Shown: positions 17,773 through 26,484 of the stretch, in pieces
Layout of the letters: every line of letters begins with the position of its first letter
Numbering within the stretch: the first letter of the stretch is position 1
DNA from: Leisingera daeponensis DSM 23529
Lineage (GTDB): Bacteria; Pseudomonadota; Alphaproteobacteria; Rhodobacterales; Rhodobacteraceae
Direction: 5' to 3'
NCBI RefSeq assembly: GCF_000473145.1
Contig: NZ_KI421500.1
Coordinates: 868,225 to 932,224, forward strand
DNA length: 64,000 bases
The notes under the pieces: model-generated
Databases searched by the model: none
What the model saw: the letters and a program-made list of their open reading frames with translations, nothing else
What the model was told of the DNA's origin: nothing
Program-made: the position numbers and the translations under genes

Positions 17773-18645
17773 ATGGCAAAAATCGCGTTTCTGGGCCTCG
17801 GCGTCATGGGCTATCCGATGGCCGGGCACCTGCAGGCCGCGGGCCATGAGGTCACCGTCTACAACCGGACCGAGGCCAAGGCCAAGGCCTGGGCCAAGGA
17901 GCACGGCGGCCATTTTGCCGCCACCCCGCGCGCCGCGGCCTCCGGGGCGGAGTTCGTAATGGCCTGCGTGGGCAACGACGATGACCTGCGCTCGGTGTGC
18001 CTGGGGGCGGATGGCGCCTTTGCCGGCATGTCCAAGGGTGCGGTGTTTGTCGACCACACCACGGTGTCGGCCAAGGTGACGCGGGAGCTTTACGCCGCGG
18101 CGCGGCAGCACGGCACCGCGTTTGTCGATGCGCCGATTTCCGGCGGTCAGGCCGGCGCGGAGAACGGCGCGCTGTCGGTCATGTGCGGCGGTGATGAGGA
18201 TGCCTATGCGCGCGCAGAACCGGTGATCGGCGCCTACGCCCGCATCTGCCGCCGCATCGGCGAGAGCGGTGCCGGGCAGATGACCAAGATGTGCAACCAG
18301 ATCGCCATTGCCGGCCTTGTGCAGGGCCTGAGCGAGGCGCTGCATTTTGCCGAAAAGGCGGATCTGGACGGGCGCGCGGTGGTCGAGGTGATCAGCCAGG
18401 GCGCGGCGGGCAGCTGGCAGATGGCGAACCGTTACGAGACCATGCTGGACGATCACTTCGAGCACGGTTTTGCGGTGGACTGGATGCGCAAGGACCTGGG
18501 CATCTGCCTGGATGCCGCGGATGAAACCGGCGCCAGCCTGCCGGTGACGGCGCTGGTCGATCAGTTCTACAAGGATGTGCAGAAGATGGGCGGCGGGCGC
18601 TGGGACACCTCGTCGCTGTTCAAACGGCTGCGCAACTTGGGCTGA
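17773..18645 (+). CDS. Beta-hydroxyacid dehydrogenase family NAD(P)-binding oxidoreductase
   Basis: Member of the 3-hydroxyisobutyrate dehydrogenase/tartronate semialdehyde reductase family. The N-terminal Rossmann motif FLGLGVMGYPMAGHL binds NAD(P); the substrate-binding signature FVDAPISGGQAGAENG and the catalytic lysine segment GAGQMTKMCNQ (lysine near residue 174) are intact. At 290 residues it has normal length. The residue after strand 2 is VYNRT, where an Arg/Thr pair often favours NADPH, but this is only suggestive. Preceded by AGGGAAAAGCAG. Not in an operon: the acylase is divergent upstream and a SYLF gene convergent downstream. The exact substrate is not assignable. Confidence 0.88.
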   Translation: MAKIAFLGLGVMGYPMAGHLQAAGHEVTVYNRTEAKAKAWAKEHGGHFAATPRAAASGAEFVMACVGNDDDLRSVCLGADGAFAGMSKGAVFVDHTTVSAKVTRELYAAARQHGTAFVDAPISGGQAGAENGALSVMCGGDEDAYARAEPVIGAYARICRRIGESGAGQMTKMCNQIAIAGLVQGLSEALHFAEKADLDGRAVVEVISQGAAGSWQMANRYETMLDDHFEHGFAVDWMRKDLGICLDAADETGASLPVTALVDQFYKDVQKMGGGRWDTSSLFKRLRNLG

Positions 18646-18657
18646 GCGGAAATGAAA

Positions 18658-18683
18658 ATGGCCTTTCCGGCTGGAAAGGCCAT
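18658..18683. terminator. Perfect 11-bp hairpin between convergent genes
   Basis: ATGGCCTTTCC / GGAAAGGCCAT with loop GGCT, a perfect 11-bp inverted repeat 12 bases after the dehydrogenase stop and about 65 bases from the convergent SYLF gene's end. There is no T run, so it is either a weak bidirectional terminator or an mRNA 3'-end stabiliser. Confidence 0.5.
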
Positions 18684-18693
18684 GCCTCCGGCG

Positions 18694-18715
18694 GGGATAT
18701 TTCGGGCCAGAAGAA
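18694..18715. repeat. Copy A of a dispersed intergenic motif
   Basis: The 22 bases read GGGATATTTC, one variable base, then the GGCCAGAAGAA core. The same word with a single difference occurs at 36128-36149. Both copies lie in short intergenic stretches next to GC-rich inverted repeats. Very similar words are, from memory, common between genes in Rhodobacteraceae chromosomes. Confidence 0.6.
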
Positions 18716-18747
18716 GGAACGGGTCCTTGCTGGCGGGGACCGCCTCT

Positions 18748-19323
18748 TCAGGGAATGATGCGGGTGTATTTGGTGCCTTCCAGGGTGGCGCCCACGCGCA
18801 GGCCGGCCTGGCCGAAGACGGCGGCGAGCACCGGCGAGGTCAGGGTGTTGGTGTCGGCGGTCAGCGAGTTGCCCTCGTCGCGGATCACATATTCCACATC
18901 GGCCCCTGCGGCCCAGCCGGAGGAGCGGCGGAAGCCGGCCAGCGCGTCTTCGGTCATGAAGAACAGCACATGGGCATACTGCTGGGCGCCGATCTGCAGG
19001 CCTGCGTTGCCCTTGACGGTGGAATAGTAGTCAACGGTCACGCCGTTGATCCGAAGCGCGCCGCGGCCATAGGCGCCGCCGAAGACAAAGCCGGCCTCAG
19101 TGACCAGCGGCATCACCAGCATCCCGGTGGATTTTTCGGCCAGGATGCGGGTGTTGGGGTACTGGCTGTACATCTGGTTCAGCGTCGCATCAACGCGGGC
19201 GTCGATGGTGGCGGCGTTGCTGTTGCCGACGCCGTTGCCGCAGGCGGCGGTGACGCCGGCACCGGCCAGGGCGGCGAGGGCAAAACCGCGGCGGGTCATG
19301 CGGGAAGAGGAAAAACTGCTCAT
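18748..19323 (-). CDS. SYLF/YSC84-domain lipoprotein with Tat-like signal
   Basis: 191-residue envelope protein. The N-terminus carries a twin-arginine-like motif (MTRRGFAL) followed by a hydrophobic stretch and a lipobox-type cysteine (GVTAACGNG), suggesting a Tat-exported lipoprotein. The mature part matches the SYLF (YSC84-like) domain of bacteria: AEKSTGMLVMPLVTEAGFVFGGAYGRGAL, the YYSTVKGNAGLQIGAQ segment and the FFMTEDALAGFR helix. SYLF domains bind phosphoinositides in eukaryotes; the bacterial role is not established. A shorter start at the second methionine (19299) is possible, as the ribosome-binding site is weak for both. Single gene, convergent with the dehydrogenase. Confidence 0.82.
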   Translation of the reverse strand: MSSFSSSRMTRRGFALAALAGAGVTAACGNGVGNSNAATIDARVDATLNQMYSQYPNTRILAEKSTGMLVMPLVTEAGFVFGGAYGRGALRINGVTVDYYSTVKGNAGLQIGAQQYAHVLFFMTEDALAGFRRSSGWAAGADVEYVIRDEGNSLTADTNTLTSPVLAAVFGQAGLRVGATLEGTKYTRIIP

Positions 19324-19462
19324 TTCTCAGGTGCCTGTAATGATTTTCTGCAAGGCCGGTTTGGCCCGGCTCTGGGTTTGTGTATACGCGGAAAACCGCT
19401 GCCTGTCATCAATTGCAAAGCGGTTATTGGCGGCTTCCCGCTGAATTGATCCGGTGCCGGTG

Positions 19463-20461
19463 TCAGCCGTTCAGAAGCTTGGCCGCCGCCGGGGCGAAAT
19501 AGGTCAGGATGCCGTTGCAGCCGGACCGCTTGAAGGCCATCAGGCTTTCCATCATCACCTTTTCGCCGTCGATCCAGCCGTTCTGCGCCGCGGCCTGGAT
19601 CATCGCGTATTCGCCGGAGACCTGATAGGCATAGGTCGGCACGCCAAAGGCGGATTTCACACGGTGGCAAATGTCCAGATAGGCGATGCCGGGTTTGACC
19701 ATCACCATATCGGCGCCTTCCATCAGGTCGCGCTCGATCAGCCGCAGCGCCTCGTCGCTGTTGGCCGGGTCCATCTGGTAGGTCTTCTTGTCGCCCTTCA
19801 GCGCACCGGAGGCCCCGACCGCATCGCGGAACGGCCCATAGTAGGCAGAAGCGTATTTGGCCGCGTAGGAGAGGATCGCGACGTTGTGGTGGCCTGCCTG
19901 TTCCAAGGCGTTCCGCATGGCGCCGATGCGCCCGTCCATCATGTCGGAGGGGCCGATGATGTCCGCCCCGGCATCGGCCTGGGCCAGGGTCATCTTGACC
20001 AGCGCCTCCACCGTTGCGTCATTGACGATCTCGCCGTCCACCACATACCCGTCGTGCCCGTTGATGTTGTAGGGGTCCAACGCCACGTCGGTCATCACCG
20101 CAATCTCCGGCGCCGCGTCCTTGATGGCGCGGATCGCACGGTTGGTCAGGTTATCCGGGTTCCAGGCCTCGGCGCAGTCCTCGGTCTTGAGCGAGGCATC
20201 GGTGTAGGGGAACAGGCAAATGGCCGGGATCCCCAGCGCCTGCGCCTCGACCGCGGCTGCGGCGATCTTGTCCACCGAACGGCGCATCACGCCGGGCATC
20301 GATGCGACCGGTTCCTCAACGCCGTCGCCGTCGCGGACAAACACCGGCCAGATGAGGTCGGACGGGGTCAGGGTGTTTTCCTGCACCAGATTGCGGATCG
20401 CCTGGCTGGCACGGGTGCGGCGCAGGCGGGCGGCGGGAAAGGGCGCGACGGTGGGCTTCAT
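19463..20461 (-). CDS. hemB: Delta-aminolevulinic acid dehydratase (porphobilinogen synthase)
   Basis: Condenses two 5-aminolevulinate molecules to porphobilinogen in heme/chlorophyll/cobalamin synthesis; cytoplasmic octamer. I start at ATG 20461 (GAGAG upstream), giving 332 residues; the longer frame adds 30 residues with no family character. The two Schiff-base lysines are K202 (SYAAKYASAYYGPF) and K256 (VMVKPGIAYLD). The metal region reads MTDVALDPYNINGHDG: where Zn enzymes carry three cysteines this one has Ala/Asp, so it is the Mg-dependent alphaproteobacterial type. Monocistronic; the membrane-protein gene upstream is divergent. Confidence 0.96.
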   Translation of the reverse strand: MKPTVAPFPAARLRRTRASQAIRNLVQENTLTPSDLIWPVFVRDGDGVEEPVASMPGVMRRSVDKIAAAAVEAQALGIPAICLFPYTDASLKTEDCAEAWNPDNLTNRAIRAIKDAAPEIAVMTDVALDPYNINGHDGYVVDGEIVNDATVEALVKMTLAQADAGADIIGPSDMMDGRIGAMRNALEQAGHHNVAILSYAAKYASAYYGPFRDAVGASGALKGDKKTYQMDPANSDEALRLIERDLMEGADMVMVKPGIAYLDICHRVKSAFGVPTYAYQVSGEYAMIQAAAQNGWIDGEKVMMESLMAFKRSGCNGILTYFAPAAAKLLNG

Positions 20462-20634
20462 GGCGGTCTCTCGTTTTGGCTGGCCCATGGGTGGCATGGA
20501 AGCGGTCCCGGGAACAAGGGGCACATTCGCCGCGCCGGAAAACTTGTGCAACCTGCGGGGCTTGCCTGTGCGCGCTTCCCGGTTGATATAGGTCCGGTTG
20601 ACGATATTCAGGCCCGGAGATCTGCGGGCGCAAG

Positions 20635-21168
20635 ATGGGGGCTGGCGTGGATCTGCTTCACATTATCTATGAGATGATTGAGCTGCGGTCATTCTCCAAC
20701 CTGTGGTACTGGATTTCGCTGGCGGTGCTGTGGTCCTCAGCCAGCCATTGGATCCTGGGGGTGCCCTATGACATGGTCTACAGGGCGCAGCGCAAGGGCG
20801 GCCAGGCGGAACAGGACCTTGAGGATATTGCCCGGGTCAACGTGAACCGGCTGATGTATATCTCCGAGGTGTCGGGGCCCTGGCTGGTGGCGCTGTCCTG
20901 TTTCCTGCTGTCCGGCCTGGCGATGCTGGGCTTTGTCTATCTGCTGGAAATCGCCCAGGCGGTGTTTCTGCTCGCCTTCCCGATGGCGGTGGTCGGGGTG
21001 ATCAGCTATTTCACCGCCCGCCGCATCGCGCGGGAAAAGGCCACGGGCGAGGCGCTGCGCAGGCGCCTGGCCTTTTGCCGCCTGTATATCCAGTTCATCG
21101 GCGTCATATCCATTGTGGTCACCGCGTTCTGGGGCATGTATCAGAACCTGACGATCGGAGCATTGTGA
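20635..21168 (+). CDS. Conserved four-helix membrane protein, unknown function
   Basis: 177-residue integral membrane protein with hydrophobic segments at about residues 23-43, 80-105, 106-125 and 150-170. No catalytic motif seen. The segment YDMVYRAQRKGGQAEQDLEDIARVNVNRL forms a charged loop between the first two helices. Homologues in the group have sometimes been labelled as a SufBCD-associated component, from memory and without support in this sequence. The start could be ATG 20635 or GTG 20647. The mfd gene begins 72 bases downstream on the same strand, so co-transcription is possible. Confidence 0.7.
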   Translation: MGAGVDLLHIIYEMIELRSFSNLWYWISLAVLWSSASHWILGVPYDMVYRAQRKGGQAEQDLEDIARVNVNRLMYISEVSGPWLVALSCFLLSGLAMLGFVYLLEIAQAVFLLAFPMAVVGVISYFTARRIAREKATGEALRRRLAFCRLYIQFIGVISIVVTAFWGMYQNLTIGAL

Positions 21169-21239
21169 CAGGCGGCGCAACAGGCGGCCGGGCAGGTGCC
21201 GGGCCGGGGCGCTTGGCGGATTTCTGGAGAGGATAACGC

Positions 21240-24200
21240 ATGGCACAGCGTGCAATCACCATGGGCGGCGCGCCCGAAGGGTTCGACGCCCGGCTGATCC
21301 TGAAAGAGGTGCAATCCTCCGGCGCGCCGGTGCTGCATGTCGCCCGCGACGACAAGCGGATGGAGGCGATGCGGGCCGCGCTGGCCTTCTTTGCGCCGGA
21401 CATGCCGGTGTTTGTGTTTCCGGGCTGGGACTGTCTGCCCTATGACCGGGTGTCGCCCAACGCCGACATTTCCGCGGCGCGGATGGCCACCCTGGCGGCG
21501 CTGGTGCACCAGATGCCCAAGCAGTTCGTGCTGCTGACCACGCTCAACGCCGCCAGCCAGCGGGTGCCTGCACGCGAGGTGCTGCGCGAGGCGGCCTTTA
21601 CCGCCCGTGTTGACCAGCGGATTGATGAGGAGGCGCTGCGCAGCTTTTTGGTCCGCATGGGGTTCACCCAAAGCCCGACGGTCATGGAGCCGGGCGATTA
21701 TGCGATCCGCGGCGGTATCATCGACATCTTCCCGCCGGGCGAAAGCGGCCCGGTGCGGCTGGACCTGTTCGGCGATGTGCTGGACGGCGCGCGGCGGTTC
21801 GATCCGGTGTCGCAGCGCACCACGGAAAAACTGGAGGTGGTGGAGCTGGCGCCGGTCTCCGAGGTGATTCTGGATGAGGCGGCGATCACCCGGTTCCGGC
21901 AGAATTACCGGATCGAATTCGGCGCTGCCGGGACCGACGACCCCCTCTATGAAGCGGTGAGCGCGGGGCGCAAGCACCAGGGGATCGAGCACTGGCTGCC
22001 GTTTTTCCATGAGAAGCTGGAGACCCTGTTCGACTACCTGCCGCAGGCGTCGGTGACGCTGGATGATCAGGTGACGCCGTCGCGGCTGGCGCGCTGGGAC
22101 AGCATCGAGGACCAGTATCAGACACGCAAGCACGCGATGACGCAGAAGGGCCGGATCGACACGGTCTACAAACCCGCGCCCCCGGGGCTGCTGTATCTGG
22201 ACGATGCCGCGTGGGAAGCGGCGGTGGCGGACATGCGCGTGGTGCAATTCCACCCGCTGCCTCAGGCGTCCGGGCCTGGCACCGTGGATGGGGGCGGGCG
22301 CATCGGCCGCAATTTCGCGCCCGAGCGCCAGCAGGAAAACGTCAGCCTGTTCGGGGCATTGGCCGCCCATATTAAAGCGCGGATGCAGGAAGGGCCGGTG
22401 TTGGTCGCCTCCTATTCCGAGGGCGCGCGGGAGCGTCTGGCCGGGCTGATCGAGGATGAGGGCCTGGCGGAAGCCATTCCGGTGATGGACGGAACCCGCA
22501 TCGGCAAGTCCGGCCTGCATCTGGCGGTCTGGGCGCTGGAACATGGGTTCGAGGCGCCGGGCCTGACGGTGATCTCCGAACAGGACGTGCTGGGCGACCG
22601 GCTGATCCGGGCACCGAAGAAACGCCGCAAGGCGGAGAACTTCCTGACCGAGACCCAATCGCTCACTCCCGGCGATCTGGTGGTGCATGTCGACCACGGC
22701 ATCGGCCGCTACAAAGGGCTGGAGGTGGTCACCGCCGCGGGTGCGGCGCATGAATGCATCCTGCTGGAATACGCCGAAGCGGCCAAGCTGTACCTGCCGG
22801 TCGAGAACATCGAGCTGTTGTCGAAATACGGCCATGAGGAAGGCCTGCTGGACCGTCTCGGCGGCGGCGCCTGGCAGGCGAAGAAAGCCAAGCTGAAGGA
22901 ACGCATCCGCGAGATGGCGGACAAGCTGATCCGCATCGCGGCGGAGCGTGCCCTGCGCAAGGCCCCGGTGATGGATCCGCCGCCCCACGCCTGGGAGGAG
23001 TTCTCGGCCCGCTTCCCCTATCAGGAGACCGACGACCAGCTGCGCGCTATCGAGGATGTGATGGAGGATCTGCACTCGGGCCAGCCAATGGACCGGCTGA
23101 TCTGCGGCGACGTCGGTTTCGGCAAAACCGAGGTGGCAATGCGCGCGGCCTTTGTCGCGGCCATGTCCGGACTGCAGGTGGCCGTGGTCGCGCCGACCAC
23201 GCTGCTGGCCCGCCAGCACGCTGCCTCCTTCAAGGACCGGTTCCGCGGATTTCCGTTGGAAGTCAGGCAGCTATCGCGCTTTGTTGCCGCGAAAGAGGCC
23301 AGCAAAACCCGCGAGGGGCTGGGCAAGGGGACGGTTGATATCGTGGTCGGCACCCACGCCGTGCTGGCCAAGTCCATCAAGTTCCAGAACCTCGGCCTGC
23401 TGATCATCGACGAAGAGCAGCACTTTGGCGTCGCCCACAAGGAGCGCTTGAAACAGCTGCGCAGTGACATCCATGTGCTGACCCTGACGGCAACACCGAT
23501 CCCGCGCACGCTGCAGCTTAGCCTGACCGGGGTGCGGGATCTGTCGATCATCGGGACGCCCCCGGTGGACCGTCTGGCGATCCGCACCTACGTCAGCGAA
23601 TTCGACAGCGTCACCATCCGCGAGGCGCTGCTCCGTGAACATTACCGCGGCGGCCAGAGCTTCTATGTCGTGCCGCGGATCACTGATCTGCCGGAGGTCG
23701 AGGAGTTCCTGAAAGCGCAGCTGCCGGAGCTGACTTACGTCGTGGCGCACGGCCAGATGGCAGCGGGGGAACTCGACGACCGGATGAACGCCTTCTATGA
23801 CGGCAAATACGACGTTCTGCTGGCCACCACGATTGTGGAAAGCGGTCTGGATATTCCCACTGCCAACACGATGGTCGTGCACCGCGCTGACATGTTCGGC
23901 CTGTCGCAGCTCTATCAGATCCGGGGCCGGGTGGGCCGTTCGAAAACCCGCGCCTATGCCTACCTCACCACCAAGCCGCGCCAGCGGCTGACCCCAGCAG
24001 CGGAGAAGCGTCTGAGGGTGCTGGGGTCGCTGGATACCCTTGGCGCGGGCTTTACGCTTGCCTCGCAAGACCTTGATATCCGGGGCGCGGGCAACCTGCT
24101 GGGTGAGGAGCAATCCGGCCAGATGCGTGACGTCGGCTACGAACTCTACCAGTCGATGCTGGAGGAGGCGATTGCCAAGATCAAGGCGGGCGAGATGGAA

Positions 24201-24695
24201 GGGCTGTCGGACGCCGACGATCAATGGGCACCGCAGATCAACCTTGGTGTGCCAGTCCTGATCCCGGAGGAATACGTCCCGGATCTGGACGTGCGCCTGG
24301 GCCTTTACCGCCGCCTGTCGTCGCTGTCGACCAAGGTGGAGCTGGAAGGCTTTGCCGCGGAGCTGATCGACCGCTTCGGCAAGCTGCCCAAGGAAGTGAA
24401 CACGCTGATGCTGGTGGTGCGGATCAAGGCGATGTGCAAACGCGCTGGCATCGCCAAGATGGATGGCGGCCCGAAGGGCGCGACGATCCAGTTCCACAAC
24501 GACAAATTCGCGTCGCCGCAGGGGCTGGTGGAGTTCATCCAAGGCCAGAACGGTTTGGCCAAGGTGAAGGACAACAAGATCGTCGTGCGCCGGGATTGGA
24601 AAAAGGACGCCGACAAGATCAAGGGCGCCTTTGCCATTGCCCGCGATCTGGCAGAGAAGGTGGTGGCCGAAAAGAAGAAGGCGAAGGCCGGGTAA
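21240..24695 (+). CDS. mfd: Transcription-repair coupling factor Mfd
   Basis: ATP-dependent DNA translocase that removes stalled RNA polymerase and recruits UvrA. 1151 residues, full length. UvrB-like N-terminal modules (PGWDCLPYDRVSPN; YAIRGGIIDIFPPG; VRLDLFGDVLDGARRFDP) precede the RNA-polymerase-interacting domain (DLVVHVDHGIGRYKGLE, about residue 480). The SF2 helicase core shows CGDVGFGKTEVAMRAA (Walker A), IIDEEQHFGV (DEEQ box), TATPIPRTL and, in the second lobe, ATTIVESGLDIP and QIRGRVGRS. The C-terminal domain ends with NTLMLVVRIKAMCKRAGI. Preceded by GGAGAGGAT. The gene is closed by AT-rich hairpins and a convergent TPR gene. Confidence 0.97.
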   Translation: MAQRAITMGGAPEGFDARLILKEVQSSGAPVLHVARDDKRMEAMRAALAFFAPDMPVFVFPGWDCLPYDRVSPNADISAARMATLAALVHQMPKQFVLLTTLNAASQRVPAREVLREAAFTARVDQRIDEEALRSFLVRMGFTQSPTVMEPGDYAIRGGIIDIFPPGESGPVRLDLFGDVLDGARRFDPVSQRTTEKLEVVELAPVSEVILDEAAITRFRQNYRIEFGAAGTDDPLYEAVSAGRKHQGIEHWLPFFHEKLETLFDYLPQASVTLDDQVTPSRLARWDSIEDQYQTRKHAMTQKGRIDTVYKPAPPGLLYLDDAAWEAAVADMRVVQFHPLPQASGPGTVDGGGRIGRNFAPERQQENVSLFGALAAHIKARMQEGPVLVASYSEGARERLAGLIEDEGLAEAIPVMDGTRIGKSGLHLAVWALEHGFEAPGLTVISEQDVLGDRLIRAPKKRRKAENFLTETQSLTPGDLVVHVDHGIGRYKGLEVVTAAGAAHECILLEYAEAAKLYLPVENIELLSKYGHEEGLLDRLGGGAWQAKKAKLKERIREMADKLIRIAAERALRKAPVMDPPPHAWEEFSARFPYQETDDQLRAIEDVMEDLHSGQPMDRLICGDVGFGKTEVAMRAAFVAAMSGLQVAVVAPTTLLARQHAASFKDRFRGFPLEVRQLSRFVAAKEASKTREGLGKGTVDIVVGTHAVLAKSIKFQNLGLLIIDEEQHFGVAHKERLKQLRSDIHVLTLTATPIPRTLQLSLTGVRDLSIIGTPPVDRLAIRTYVSEFDSVTIREALLREHYRGGQSFYVVPRITDLPEVEEFLKAQLPELTYVVAHGQMAAGELDDRMNAFYDGKYDVLLATTIVESGLDIPTANTMVVHRADMFGLSQLYQIRGRVGRSKTRAYAYLTTKPRQRLTPAAEKRLRVLGSLDTLGAGFTLASQDLDIRGAGNLLGEEQSGQMRDVGYELYQSMLEEAIAKIKAGEMEGLSDADDQWAPQINLGVPVLIPEEYVPDLDVRLGLYRRLSSLSTKVELEGFAAELIDRFGKLPKEVNTLMLVVRIKAMCKRAGIAKMDGGPKGATIQFHNDKFASPQGLVEFIQGQNGLAKVKDNKIVVRRDWKKDADKIKGAFAIARDLAEKVVAEKKKAKAG

Positions 24696-24705
24696 CGGGC
24701 GCCAG

Positions 24706-24748
24706 GGAAATTCAAATTTCCTTGGCAAATTTCTTTCTCAAGAAATTT
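24706..24748. terminator. AT-rich hairpins between mfd and the convergent TPR gene
   Basis: Two adjacent perfect inverted repeats fill the gap between convergent genes: GGAAAT/ATTTCC with loop TCAA (24706-24721) and AAATTTCTT/AAGAAATTT with loop TCTC (24727-24748). They stand out as AT-rich in a GC-rich chromosome. They probably act as a bidirectional transcription end, though neither has a classical GC stem plus T tract. Confidence 0.5.
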
Positions 24749-24750
24749 TC

Positions 24751-26424
24751 TCAGCCGCAGCAGCCGTCCGGCGCCATCGCAGCCTGAGCGCAGAAACAGG
24801 ACGCGCCCACGGCGCGGTCAGCGCGTGCCAGCGCCAGATCCAGTTTCTGCTTTATATGTTTTATCTCAATGCCTTCGCCGCGGGCTTTCAGGCAATCGTG
24901 CAGGCCCTTGAGGCTCCAGATATTGTCCGGATGGACCGACGCGCGCGGCAGGCTGCCATCCAGCCCGAGGTCGGCGCGGTAGGCTGCTTCGGCCTCTGCC
25001 GTCTGGCCCTGCTCCAACAGCAGCGCCCCCAGCGCGTGGCGGGTGGGCTGCATCCAGCCCCAGGGTTCATCATAAGGCAGGTTGTCGTCCAGCTCTGCCG
25101 AGCGGCGCAGGTGGGCGAATGCCGCATCATAGTTCTGCTTCCGGTATTCGATCTCTCCGCGCAGCATTTCTGCCGCGATTTCAAGCAGGTCCACCACGCG
25201 GTTGTTGTGGAGAAGCCGGGTGTCCGGCACCCGGGCCTTGGCCGCCAGGAACTGCTGTTCCTCTGCCTCAGCCTCTGCCACGCGGCCCGTTGCGGCAAAG
25301 GCGATGGCGCGGGCGTAATGGGTGTTGGCCGTGAGGGTCCGGTACAGTTCCGGGTCCGAGGGCAGCTCCAGCGCCATCGCCTCCTCCCAGCGGCCAAAGC
25401 GGACCAGGATATGGGGATGCATCGCCATGTAGCTTTCGAAATAATCCGCCATCGGCGGGCTTTCGATCCGCAGCATGTCTTCCGGCGTGGTGTCGATAAT
25501 GCCCTGGTTGGCCGCAAGCGCAGGCTCGATCTGGCCCAGAAACATCGCCCCGAAAATGACGAAGTGGTAATTGTGCTGGCGGTAGCCGGTATAGATGTTG
25601 AAGGCGCCTTCGCGCTGGTAGTACTTGAGGTCTGCCTCAATCGCCTTTTGGTTCCAGTGCACAACGCTGTGGTAGTCGCCGCACAGCACGTCGATATGGG
25701 TCGGCATATGCACCAGATGGCCCGCATCCGGCACCAGCGTGCGCAGCACGTCGGCGGCCTTCAGCGCCTTCTCCGGCACAGGCGACATCTCCATCAGATG
25801 CACATAGAGGTGCAGCAAGCCCGGATGCTGCATGGCGCCGGGGGCGTTGTCCATCGCCCATTCCAGAACCTCCTGCGCTTCCAGCGTGGCGGCACCGTCG
25901 GCGGGCTTGCCGGCTTTCAGGTCCCACATCTGCCAAGGTGTCAGGTTCAACAGGCTTTCGGCATAGACCGTGCGCAGGTCCAGGTGATCGGGGCAGGCGG
26001 CAAAGGCTGCGCGCATCGCATCGGCAAAGGCGTAATCCCAGGCGTGCATGTCTTCCACCGCCTCGCGCTGGGGATAGCGGACCTGCAGGGCGCGGATCAG
26101 CTGCTGTTCCGCTTCAGAGCAGCCCTCGATGCAGGCCAGCGCCGATCGGGACGCGTCATAGGCCTCCGCCAGCGCCTTGGCGCGGCCCTTGTCGTCGCGC
26201 AAGGCCCAGGGCAGGTTGTAGTTCGGCCCGGCCGCATAGGCGACGCCCCAATGGGCCATGGCGCAACGCGGATCCTGCTCCAGCGCCCGCTGGAAACAGG
26301 CGATGGCTTCTTCGTGATTGTAGCCATAGGTCCAGACCAGGCCGCGGTCGAACCAGCGCTGCGCCTCGGGCGAGGTGGTGGTCACCGGGCAGGAATAGCT
26401 GCCGAGGTCATAATCGTAGCCCAT
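24751..26424 (-). CDS. TPR protein with conserved HxxHxPxHI motif
   Basis: 557-residue cytoplasmic (no signal) tetratricopeptide-type protein. N-terminal TPRs include RWFDRGLVWTYGYNHEEAIACF with QDPRCAMAHWGVAY; C-terminal helices resume around residues 380-520 (AFAATGRVAEAEAEEQQFL, ALLLEQGQTAEAEAAY). The middle carries HPGLLHLYVHLMEMS and, about 35 residues later, GHLVHMPTHIDV, a histidine-rich pairing resembling a metal site. The extreme C-terminus has a short cysteine cluster (GASCFCAQ...DGCCG). Start ATG has a strong upstream GGGGAGG. Homologues are widespread hypothetical proteins; I know of no assigned function. Convergent with mfd; the exporter gene downstream in the same orientation ends 60 bases upstream of this start. 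Confidence 0.8.
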   Translation of the reverse strand: MGYDYDLGSYSCPVTTTSPEAQRWFDRGLVWTYGYNHEEAIACFQRALEQDPRCAMAHWGVAYAAGPNYNLPWALRDDKGRAKALAEAYDASRSALACIEGCSEAEQQLIRALQVRYPQREAVEDMHAWDYAFADAMRAAFAACPDHLDLRTVYAESLLNLTPWQMWDLKAGKPADGAATLEAQEVLEWAMDNAPGAMQHPGLLHLYVHLMEMSPVPEKALKAADVLRTLVPDAGHLVHMPTHIDVLCGDYHSVVHWNQKAIEADLKYYQREGAFNIYTGYRQHNYHFVIFGAMFLGQIEPALAANQGIIDTTPEDMLRIESPPMADYFESYMAMHPHILVRFGRWEEAMALELPSDPELYRTLTANTHYARAIAFAATGRVAEAEAEEQQFLAAKARVPDTRLLHNNRVVDLLEIAAEMLRGEIEYRKQNYDAAFAHLRRSAELDDNLPYDEPWGWMQPTRHALGALLLEQGQTAEAEAAYRADLGLDGSLPRASVHPDNIWSLKGLHDCLKARGEGIEIKHIKQKLDLALARADRAVGASCFCAQAAMAPDGCCG

Positions 26425-26484
26425 GAAATAACCTCCCCAAATGATTGGAGAGGTTAGGGTTTGGCTTGCGCGCCGGCAAGGCCG

